Shown here: positions 30,701 through 36,203 of the stretch, piece after piece
How positions within the stretch are numbered: position 1 is the stretch's first letter
How the letters are laid out: every line of letters starts with the position of its first letter
From: Verrucomicrobiales bacterium
Lineage (GTDB): Bacteria > Verrucomicrobiota > Verrucomicrobiia > Limisphaerales > J093
Direction: 5' to 3'
NCBI GenBank assembly: GCA_024233215.1
Contig: JACKPW010000001.1
Coordinates: 124,001 to 188,000, forward strand
DNA: 64,000 nucleotides
Made by a program: the position numbers and the translations under genes
The notes under the pieces: model-generated
Database searches by the model: none
Told to the model about the DNA's origin: nothing
The model's input: the letters and a program-made list of their open reading frames with translations, nothing else

Positions 30701-32829
30701 TGATCAAACTGGTTCAGGCGGGCGGCGAGTTCGAGGACGGTCTTCCGGACTTCTTCGTCAACGAGTTGCCCGACGCCCTCGATTTCGGGGACACCCTCTA
30801 CCTTAGCAGCGGCGAGACCAACCGGGTCGAGCTCGTCGAGGTCGGCACCGTGGACAGTCCGCCCTCCGAGTCCGATCTCGTGGTGGAACTCTCCGCCGAT
30901 ATGCCCGGGGGATGGACGTACCTGCGCATTCCCGATCCGGCCAACGGACTGTTCCGGTTGGAGCGCGTCGAACGCTCCGATGGCACCGAAATTCCCGTCG
31001 ACGTCAATGTCTGGGTCACCGACCGGACTTTCGTCGGGCTGGGCAAGAAACCGCGGCGGGAGAACATCCTGCACCTGCTGGACTACGACAGCACCGGCGC
31101 CTACACCCTGACCTATGTCCGGCCGCCGGAGCTGGATCTCGTGCCGCCGGTCAGTGCGGTGAACGCCCTGCCGTCCGACAGCCGGGTGCTGATCCCATTG
31201 ACCTGGGGTGGCACCGACAACGCGGGCGGCAGTGGCATAGCCGCCTACGACATCTACGTTTCCGAGAACGGCGGCGCTTTCCGGCGCTGGCTCTGGAACA
31301 CGCCGGGCACCGCGGGCAGTTTCCTCGGTCAACCGGACTACACCTATGCGTTCTACAGCCGGGCCATGGACGCCGCCGGCAACCTCGAGGATGCGCCTTC
31401 GTCCGCCGACGCTCAAACCAAGGTCACCATCCTGAACAACCCGCCGGTCCTGGATCCGATTGCGGATCAGGTGATCATGGAGGGCGATCAACTGGTGCTT
31501 TACCTCAGCGGAGCGGACCTCGACGGGGACACCCTGACCTATGCGCTGGAGGGTACGCCGCCGCCTGGGATGACGGTCAACGGCCAGAACGGCGAACTGC
31601 GCTGGACCACCGGCGAAGGTTTGGGTGGTCAGGTCTACAACATCACGGTCAGCGTCCTGGACAGCGGCACCCCGCGCCTCGGGGTGACGCGCAGTTTCAA
31701 GGTCACGGTGCGCGACTTCAACAACGCGCCGATCCTCGAGACACCGGCGGACGTCATGATTCCCGAGGGCAAAGCCTGGACGCTCGCCCTGGTCGCGGAA
31801 GACTTCGACGTTCCGGCGCAACAGATTCGCTACGCCCTGACCGAGGGAGCACCGGCGGGAATGACCATCGATCCGGTCAGCGGCCTGGTCAGTTGGCGGC
31901 CCAGCGAGACCCAGGGCGGCCTGTCTTACGAGATCACGGTGCAGGCCATCGACAACGGGGATCCCCCCATGACGGCCGAGGCCACCTTCACCATCCTCGT
32001 CCGCGACACCAAGGCGGACTTTGAAGTCCGACTCGGATCGGATCGCGTGGCGCCGGGTGAGGAAGGACAGATCCCGGTACGCCTCAAGTCTGGCCAGGAA
32101 CTCGTGGAGGTGACCTTCCAGGTGGTCGAACGCCAGTGGAAGACCGGGCTCGTGGCGGACATTCAGGGGACGCCGTTGGTCGCCGGGGCGAGTGTCACGG
32201 TGGCGCCTTCGGCCCAGACGGGTTGGGACGTGAGCGTCAGCACCCCGGAGGATGCCGGTCTGCAGGGCGACCTCGATGTGGCCAACCTGGCGGTGCGCGC
32301 CACGGGTGATCCGGTTTCGGCGTGGGTGCCGCTGGCGGTGCGATCGCTTCGCGGCCTGACCTTCGACGGGGCCTTGATCGAGAACGGCCGGGGCATCGGC
32401 GGGAACCTGTTCATTGTGGATACCATGCCGGTGGTGACGCCCTGGCTGGCATCGGATGGGCCTCCCCCAAGCATCGGTGTCCACGGTCATGCCGGGGAGC
32501 AGTACCTGCTTCAGGGATCCGCGACCGTTGATGGCAGCGGCGGCTGGACCAATCTGGGACTGCTGTCCATGACCGAGGACTATGACGAGTTCGAGATCAC
32601 GCCGCCTGCCAGCGGTCATCGGTTCCTGCGGTTGCTGACCACCGAGGCATTCGATCCCGGATTGGACATCGCGCCCGGGACGGGCGGATTGATCCTGCAC
32701 TGGAACAGTGGGGTGTTGGAGTCGGCTCCCACCGTCAAGGGGCCGTGGTCCGCGGTTCCCGGGGCGTCGGCGCCGGAACACAGCCTGGCCCCCTCCGGAG
32801 CCGGTGAGTTCTATCGCGTGCGCCAGTAA
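21799..32829 (+). CDS. Giant multi-domain surface protein with cohesin-like, Ig, LamG, CARDB, Calx-beta and He_PIG-type domains
   Basis: This 3676-aa protein starts at ATG 21799 with GGAGG 8 bp upstream, and has a signal peptide (CVASILLLAQGRA). By motif reading: cohesin-like domains at ~33-164, 565-702, 790-924 and 3406-3544; Ig-like at ~169-250, 479-564 and 703-789; a LamG/concanavalin domain at 253-473. Three CARDB-type repeats are at ~934-1294, four Calx-beta-type repeats at ~1295-1709 (each with an internal RED or SEGD motif and ending VxDxD), and another CARDB at ~1710-1831. A Gly/Cys-rich hydrophobic block is at ~2368-2516, a conserved YFHQRDVYSDDPFT-containing region follows, and two He_PIG/cadherin-like repeats are at ~3213-3404. 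The tail ends EFYRVRQ. It lies 42 bp after the previous giant and is likely co-transcribed. Confidence 0.85.
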   Translation: MKRTCCLRVATLGCVASILLLAQGRAAPALGLPTVPAVDTQPVTVPVTLTAEGGENSLGWSVSFDPERLLYQQSLLGEGATGAILFLNGSAADVGQLGVLLSLPPGESFDAGEHTVLELRFLARGGAGNVPLVFTDTPVPRSTADVNGAGITTSYENGAVQIATLFAPTITQEPADQAVYAGANAVFRVAVASDAPESYQWRKNSVNLPGEQGAVLVVRGASAGDEGTYSVVVANGAGSVTSRGAALTVAPGLRGDLIGQWDFDGGDLVASVGRDLLYRGNTAEVTTYQTQDMAGAPAQTMGFPRAAQSQGYRLFQDAGGNGGGARLNQYTFIADVMFPAASDRQWRALLQTDPNNAQDAEFYVGTQNGLWMTGEGEHGNGSVTPGVWHRLAFVVNVNAGTVGKFVDGVLVHRHSISGTIDNAFSLGPESLLFTENNSETRAGFVNSVQIYRRVLTDNQIQELGQPVAEGLPKGELDQLRPTLLVQPAGQTVHDGEAVTLTAVARGTPPLTYSWTLDDTPVPGAASPRLQLPAVGESTVGAYRVTVANALGSITSAPATVALSDTERVLQVGTVEILQGRTVDLPVTLAALGGEAGGSWSVEYDPELLRFVQVLGVGGASVFANTSQVGEGRVGVLYSLPPGQALAAGTRTLANLRFVAIGEAVAAAVTVGAAPLPVDFVDNAGNARAITPAAGQVDILSVPRITSQPESTAGAAGGSVAFSVEVTGTEPMTYRWRFNGTNLSDGEGVSGATTPTLLLEDLQPEDAGLYSVSVQNRVGSAVSEGARLVIGRLLRVDSVRGFSAERVEVPLMLFALGGENSVGASVWLDVDRVELLEVVAGGDVPGATLLSNESEPGHVGIGVALPAGGSFAQGWHEIARLALRTEIPVEAVPLTLENSPVAIEVTDALAEPLPTEIMDGSLTTSVRPIDVEQLPDLLPLALTAPASSQMGQPILIQWRVRNEGRQPAVAPWREALYVAPTPDGADRKLIAQITASEDLPPDTEIQRSQTLVLPPAAAGVNYLIVEVDVQNSIAERIETNNRAPSAGTITLRAPDLVAANLAAPGSALQGATINVAWDVRNDGSAPTTADWLDRLVLVPALGTLVDGLELATLSPVTHPLPDGGQYHQSVSVPLPLSHSWPPGAYRLVAVTDYGNAQAELDEGNNQASQPFELTTPPLPDLTVNSVTAPATARPGVPFNLSWEVENRGNAPAAAPWVEAISFVHPSTGERSLALVNVTAGLAAGSKITRQASITLPDNCPTGDLFLAVQTDARDDLVEQNENNNRRESGSATTVSKVLTLRLPLTQIREDAAPPTFLATLARSGDRTSALTVNIANSDASELVAPTAVDIPAGRSETTFTLRVLGDGMVDGPQVVTLTASAPGHLDSQASLTVLDVDIPRLILAFEQPQVREDQRARLTVTREIVTAQPLTVVFETPTPNQIVAPGALVIPANQASAVTEVIPVEDVLLEATQSYEVRAMATGYQVGTASLSVVDNDIPTITVTLDRASISEGDGPQAANVTVTRNPTGPQDLEVELESSDITELETPARVVISANKTSASAPVAAVEDEVVDGDKTVVVRAFPLATTSRVRLGEGSSTQIRVQDNDGPALAVVVDRKLVAEGLTPATTARVTRNTPPDQALTVQLSSSDETEATVPPSVVIPQGLDSATFPINSVFDEEADGDQTVTVIASAAGFSSGEDTLVVSDRDLPDLVVGRVSAPEFVNTDTLFNITYSVVNQGLTTAGTNWLTRIYLSTDPVVGDDQLLRQYSFTGNLPVNQQFEQTIAAQSPIKAGNYWIVVVTDVAQQINEGLESNNARVSAVPMTVRPSYNVTVATDLEQALAGTPVEFHGMARNGLGNPTPSVLVNIHIKLRGTTRLISALTKADGSFSTIWTPLPTEAGFYEVGAAHPGVDVADVQDSFTLIGMRLDPTQRSFTVIEEGSSSGSIRVMNLSPIPITGLAVEVVEKPDNMTVETTLGSTTLPGVGEVALNYTVSALDATIHGGLVRLRISSNEGAGGEVLFGVTVEALRPKLVARPSSLQAGVLRGKSRALEFSVSNEGGRESGTLNVALPDVPWMSLASVNPIPSLQPGQSNIVTLQLTPSADLPLGLYTGNLAIASDTTFLSVPYNFRALSDGVGNALITVVDEYTYYAEGAPKVEGATVTLRDPFTYAVAAQGQTGADGTFQTIDLMEGYYNLEVTAPKHTTTRYSILIEPGNTLEETVFISRQTVTYTWKVEPVEVEDHYKIVIETEFETVVPTPVITVEPSVIDLAKVTTDITQVNITITNHGLIAADAARLNVPTHPDWLFEPLIEEIGILPARSSLSIPMTIRRVKGAVGLASLPQPRAPTSELSEGARQLLNRASLKAGPCHTSATVTWEVKCGPFNNTYSTTISIPNAGSGCGGTGPVGPGGGVWIGYGPGGGGCCGGPGGGPSSGYSGPSVSIAIQCDPLCVAIALWGCIPGVNCVPALAGCAYGWASGGFNALTFFDCAMGILGCTFPPAALPTCLYALARCFIGPGSSALALAEVATVLGGDPRAVATSGVGDALEAFEPGVRANLALVETLIGGDLATWVNEAGPDTGEWFLKVRDALAEDSDGGREITAAELDEINAGVQPPGVPAAEVQRVLARLNRTVQNWASGVLTPQVALANGDSGDFVDYDLILPQMEVVQEENRKARDAGYETSVTAMMDIVQELKDGDSGTCAKVKLRLEQEAVITRDAFQATLEISNDDSTTLENIKVDVKVYDTGGRDVSDLFGVRDPELTGLTDVSGTGRISAGGSGTAKWLIIPTVDAAPETPLEFFVAGEFSYVLEGTKITVPLEPVSITVLPTPLLYLKYFHQRDVYSDDPFTPQIEPSIPFNLAVMVENRGYGLAKDFRITSAQPEIVENEKGLLIDFKIIATEVAGKNMVPSLTAEFGDIDPGTSVVGRWLMTSTLQGLFTSYEASFEHVDGLGNPRLSLIQDLSIHEMIKLVQAGGEFEDGLPDFFVNELPDALDFGDTLYLSSGETNRVELVEVGTVDSPPSESDLVVELSADMPGGWTYLRIPDPANGLFRLERVERSDGTEIPVDVNVWVTDRTFVGLGKKPRRENILHLLDYDSTGAYTLTYVRPPELDLVPPVSAVNALPSDSRVLIPLTWGGTDNAGGSGIAAYDIYVSENGGAFRRWLWNTPGTAGSFLGQPDYTYAFYSRAMDAAGNLEDAPSSADAQTKVTILNNPPVLDPIADQVIMEGDQLVLYLSGADLDGDTLTYALEGTPPPGMTVNGQNGELRWTTGEGLGGQVYNITVSVLDSGTPRLGVTRSFKVTVRDFNNAPILETPADVMIPEGKAWTLALVAEDFDVPAQQIRYALTEGAPAGMTIDPVSGLVSWRPSETQGGLSYEITVQAIDNGDPPMTAEATFTILVRDTKADFEVRLGSDRVAPGEEGQIPVRLKSGQELVEVTFQVVERQWKTGLVADIQGTPLVAGASVTVAPSAQTGWDVSVSTPEDAGLQGDLDVANLAVRATGDPVSAWVPLAVRSLRGLTFDGALIENGRGIGGNLFIVDTMPVVTPWLASDGPPPSIGVHGHAGEQYLLQGSATVDGSGGWTNLGLLSMTEDYDEFEITPPASGHRFLRLLTTEAFDPGLDIAPGTGGLILHWNSGVLESAPTVKGPWSAVPGASAPEHSLAPSGAGEFYRVRQ

Positions 32830-32850
32830 ACGATTCAACGCCGGTCGCAG

Positions 32851-32881
32851 AACCTGCCCGAAACCTCGTTTCGGGCAGGTT
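32851..32881 (+). terminator. Strong hairpin after the giant surface-protein gene
   Basis: A perfect 14-bp stem pairs AACCTGCCCGAAAC (32851-32864) with GTTTCGGGCAGGTT (32868-32881) around a 3-nt loop, 21 bp after the stop codon. No T-run follows, so it may stop transcription weakly or protect the 3' end. Confidence 0.6.
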
Positions 32882-32960
32882 TCGCGTACGCTGCCGCCGC
32901 CGCCGCTCCGTGATTGCTTCCGGGGGGATCGTCGGTAGGCTCGTCGACGGTACTGTTGCC

Positions 32961-34322
32961 ATGCACGCACTCATTCGTCATCTGCTCCGCGCCGGCAGTC
33001 CGCAGGGCGCTGTCACCGCCCGTGGCTGGGTCCGGACCCGCCGTGATGCGCGGGGTTTCTCCTTCCTCGAACTCAATGACGGCTCCTGTTTCGCCAGCCT
33101 CCAGGTGGTCGTGGATGAAGGCACGCCCGGGAGCGAATGCCTGCCCGATCTCACCACCGGGGCCTCCGCGGAGGTTGAGGGCGAACTCGTGGCGTCGCCC
33201 GCCAAGGGCCAGTCATGGGAACTGCGGGCCACCCGGATCGCGCTGATCGGTCATGCGGGACCGGATTATCCGCTGCAAAAAAAGGGGCATTCCCTGGAGT
33301 TCCTGCGCGAAATCGCCCACCTCCGCCCCCGCTCAAACCTCTTCGGTGCCGTGTTCCGCACCCGCAGCCGTCTGGCGCATGCCGTCCACCGCTTCTTTCA
33401 GGAACGGGACTTCGTTCATGTGCATACCCCCATCATCACCACGAGCGACTGCGAAGGGGCGGGGGAGATGTTCCGGGTCACCACGTTGAAGGGCGATCTC
33501 GACGCCAATCCGGCGGCGGATTTCTTCGGGAAACCGGCGTATCTCACCGTCAGCGGCCAACTCGAGGCCGAGACGTTTGCCTGTGGTTTGAGCCGGGTCT
33601 ACACCTTCGGCCCGACGTTTCGGGCGGAGGACTCGAATACCTCCCGCCATGCGGCCGAGTTCTGGATGATCGAACCCGAGATGGCCTTCTGCGATCTCGC
33701 GGGGGACATGGCCCTGGCGGAGGAGTTCATCAAGGCCCTGGCCCTGGCCATGCGGGAGGAATGCGCCGATGAACTCGGGTTCTTCGAACGCTTCGTGGAC
33801 AAGGAAGTCCGTCGTCGCCTCGACTTCGTCATCGAACGGCCGTTCCAACGGGTGCCGTACGCGGAGGCCCTGCAGATCCTGCTCGGTTCTGGACGTGAGT
33901 TCGCCTACCCCGTCGAGCATGGCAGGAACCTCCAGTCCGAACATGAACGCTACCTGACCGAGGAACACTTCAAGGCTCCGGTCACGGTCTTCGACTATCC
34001 GCGGGCGATCAAGCCGTTCTACATGCGGGTGAATGACGATCAGGAAACCGTCGCCGCCATGGACGTCCTGGTGCCGGGCATCGGCGAGGTCATCGGCGGT
34101 TCTCAGCGCGAGGAGCGCCTCGACCAGTTGGAGCAGAACCTTGCGCGGCAGGGTTTGCGTCCCGCCGATTACTGGTGGTATGTGGACCTGCGCCGGTTCG
34201 GTTCCGTCCCCCATGCCGGGTTTGGCCTGGGCTTCGAACGGGTGCTCATGTTCCTGACCGGGGTGGGGAACATCCGCGATGTGATCCCTTTCGCCCGGAC
34301 CCCCGGCAGCGCGGAATTCTGA
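32961..34322 (+). CDS. asnS: Asparaginyl-tRNA synthetase
   Basis: From ATG 32961 the protein is 453 aa, normal for bacterial AsnRS. The N-terminal OB-fold anticodon-binding domain contains VTARGWVRTRRDARGFSFLE. The class II core has motif 2 FGPTFRAEDSNTSRHAAEFW and ends with motif 3 GFGLGFERVLMFLTGVGNIR; the C-terminal RDVIPFARTPGSAEF is diagnostic of AsnRS rather than AspRS. It charges tRNA-Asn with asparagine in the cytosol. An upstream in-frame start at 32910 adds residues not typical of the family and is rejected. Confidence 0.95.
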   Translation: MHALIRHLLRAGSPQGAVTARGWVRTRRDARGFSFLELNDGSCFASLQVVVDEGTPGSECLPDLTTGASAEVEGELVASPAKGQSWELRATRIALIGHAGPDYPLQKKGHSLEFLREIAHLRPRSNLFGAVFRTRSRLAHAVHRFFQERDFVHVHTPIITTSDCEGAGEMFRVTTLKGDLDANPAADFFGKPAYLTVSGQLEAETFACGLSRVYTFGPTFRAEDSNTSRHAAEFWMIEPEMAFCDLAGDMALAEEFIKALALAMREECADELGFFERFVDKEVRRRLDFVIERPFQRVPYAEALQILLGSGREFAYPVEHGRNLQSEHERYLTEEHFKAPVTVFDYPRAIKPFYMRVNDDQETVAAMDVLVPGIGEVIGGSQREERLDQLEQNLARQGLRPADYWWYVDLRRFGSVPHAGFGLGFERVLMFLTGVGNIRDVIPFARTPGSAEF

Positions 34323-34442
34323 CCCCCCTCGTAACCGTCGACGGCAGTCGGCGCCAATCGCATTCCCCCGGAATCCCCTGCGACCGGTGGGGGCCGGTGA
34401 TCGGGCGGCGAGTCACGGCCGGAGGGTGGGAGGCCCCGGGGA

Positions 34443-34475
34443 GATTCGCGCGGACTGCACGTCCGCGACTACGGT
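34443..34475. repeat. Dispersed palindromic repeat, family 2 (copy a)
   Basis: Arms CGCGGAC and GTCCGCG lie around TGCAC. Read on the minus strand it is CGTAGTCGCGGACGTGCAGT followed by CCGCGCGAATCTC, which matches 43361-43393 almost base for base. It overlaps the stop codon of the LapA-like gene. Confidence 0.75.
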
Positions 34476-34705
34476 TGGAGGGCCTTCTTCTTCTGGTTGC
34501 GTCGAAGCAGGAACCAGGTGACCAGTGAGCCCGCGCCGAAACCCAGGGTGGCCGTGAGCAGGAGGAGGATCGACTGCGCCATCTTGACCTCGGCGAACAG
34601 CAACCGGGTGACCACCTCACTGCGGTTCTGCACCATCAGCACGATCAACAGCACCACAAGCACGGCGGCGACGACGATCTTGACCCTGTTCATGCGCGTC
34701 ATCAT
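34469..34705 (-). CDS. LapA-domain (DUF1049-type) small membrane protein
   Basis: This protein of about 78 aa has two membrane helices: VKIVVAAVLVVLLIVLMVQN, then after a short polar turn (RSEVVTRLLFAEVKMAQ) SILLLLTATLGFGAGSLVTW, with a basic tail LLRRNQKKKALQP. The MVQNxxxV and FxxGxLxxW patterns fit the LapA/DUF1049 family (lipopolysaccharide assembly protein A domain). Three ATGs (34705, 34702, 34693) are possible starts; none has a good ribosome site. It is convergent with asnS and probably inner-membrane. Role in envelope assembly is inferred from the family only. Confidence 0.75.
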   Translation of the reverse strand: MMTRMNRVKIVVAAVLVVLLIVLMVQNRSEVVTRLLFAEVKMAQSILLLLTATLGFGAGSLVTWFLLRRNQKKKALQP

Positions 34706-35305
34706 AGCCGGCGGAGCCGAAACTGTCGAGACGGTGGCGGCGCGAGTCCCTCCCTTCATGGTACGGGGTCTTGGTTGTCCCCGGAAACTGCTGATGAACC
34801 TGGAAACCGCAGATGAACGCCGATACGTCCCTCGGCGTGAGCCCCCCACGTCCGCCGGATGTCTTCACCCATTGGGTGCGACGCAAGGATCGCGCAAGTC
34901 CATGGGGATCTGCGTCGACTTGACCCAGTCAGGGGGCCGACGATCGCTGTCAGGTTCACACGGCTGTAACCTACCTGACACACAACTGCGGTAAGTCGTT
35001 GCGGAACCGTCGCTGGTGGGGGCCGGGGTCTGCCGTATTCTCCACACCGGCAACGCTGGCAAGACGCCGGCGTCCTCCCCTGGTAGGGGATTCGGTTGCA
35101 GGAGCGTGAAACGCAGCAAGAATGGCATTGGTTCCGTCCTCTCGACCACGTTTGGCGTGGCGGTAGGCGGGGAACGCTCGCCCCAGGCTCCCCAGGGGAC
35201 AGCCCCGGCGGGTCCCTTTCAGCACGCCCGGAGGGCCGGTTTGGGACTTGCGCATTCAGCCTGGTTGGCGCAACCTAAGCATCGCCTGAACAAAAACTAG
35301 AAAAC
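34706..35305. other. 600-bp intergenic region without a supported gene
   Basis: Short open frames here lack motifs. An 8-bp inverted repeat TGTCAGGT (34948-34955) / ACCTGACA (34973-34980) encloses 17 nt. Near 34800-34830 a CTGATGAACC...CGCAGATGAACGCC stretch resembles a degenerate dispersed repeat. The last 25 bp before the pseudopilin gene are A-rich. Confidence 0.45.
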
Positions 35306-36148
35306 ATGACCACTAATGTCACCTTAGCGGCACGCCGGGATTCAAGGCTTGGGTTGTCGCGTTCCAGGGCCTTTACCCTCATCGAACTCCTGGTTGTTAT
35401 CGCGATCATCGCGATTTTGGCGGGGATGCTGCTTCCAGCTTTGTCCAAGGCGAAGGAGAAGGGGCGACAGATCGCGTGCCTGAACAACCTGAAGCAAATC
35501 GGTCTGGGTACCGCGATGTATGCGGATGATTTCAACGACTATTACCACAACATCGGCGGCTCCATTCCCAACCATGGGCAGTGGACCTCCGACCCCGGCT
35601 CTGATGTCCGGTTGCAGCCCTACAGCGGGCTGGCCTATTGGGGGATCGCCTATGTGGAATATTTCAGCGGCTCGCCCCAGGTGTACCGCTGTCCGACAGC
35701 GCGTACGGTGGATGAATGGCGCGAGGAGGGGAAACGCTATCCTGCGGAGTTCTGGTTGAACTCGACCTACGGGATCAACTCCTACCTCACCCAGGCCCCC
35801 ATGCCGGGAGATCCGAACAGCAAGATGACCGGGCCCCGCAAGATTTCGGGCATTCCCAGCCCGCAGACGACGATCTTTGCCCAGGACTCCGCGGAGCAAC
35901 GCATGGAAGGACCGGATGACAGCATCGGCCTGTTCCCAGGGAGGGGGGAGATTCTGACCCAGTGGCGCAGCGGCGGGCTGCCGCCACTCTATCCCGGAGT
36001 GCGCTTCGAGTGGGAATGGTACCGCCACAACAAGAGCTGCAACATCCTCTGGGTGGGCGGACACGCCTCCTCGGTCCGGTTCAACTCCTTCGATGTCGGT
36101 GTGGACTACCGCTGGTACACTGGTGAAACTCCGCTCAAGCAACCGTAA
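35306..36148 (+). CDS. Pseudopilin with type IV prepilin leader
   Basis: The protein has 280 aa. A 22-residue basic leader ends RSRA, and processing is expected before F23 in FTLIELLVVIAIIAILAGM, with the conserved Glu at mature position 5 (E27). The hydrophobic helix continues into AKEKGRQIACLNNLKQIG, typical of the DUF1559/H-X9-DG-like pseudopilins amplified in Verrucomicrobiota and Planctomycetes. A late NILWVGGHASSVRF segment corresponds to the usual DGH-type motif. Such proteins are thought to be exported to the membrane or periplasm by type II secretion/pilus machinery. It lies 55 bp upstream of a LamG-type secreted protein, possibly in one transcript. Confidence 0.85.
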   Translation: MTTNVTLAARRDSRLGLSRSRAFTLIELLVVIAIIAILAGMLLPALSKAKEKGRQIACLNNLKQIGLGTAMYADDFNDYYHNIGGSIPNHGQWTSDPGSDVRLQPYSGLAYWGIAYVEYFSGSPQVYRCPTARTVDEWREEGKRYPAEFWLNSTYGINSYLTQAPMPGDPNSKMTGPRKISGIPSPQTTIFAQDSAEQRMEGPDDSIGLFPGRGEILTQWRSGGLPPLYPGVRFEWEWYRHNKSCNILWVGGHASSVRFNSFDVGVDYRWYTGETPLKQP

Positions 36149-36203
36149 GCGGGGGGGGCAACGTTTGGTTTGGTGATTCACTCAACCTCAAAACAGACAA
36201 AAC

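Noticed and set aside
28768..32970. 1400-aa minus-strand open frame
   Set aside because: It is antisense to the 3676-aa surface protein; composition is Arg/Gly/His-rich with no domain motifs.
34706..35305. Possible riboswitch or small RNA before the pseudopilin gene
   Set aside because: Only one 8-bp stem and weak hairpins are visible; no known riboswitch core could be recognised.
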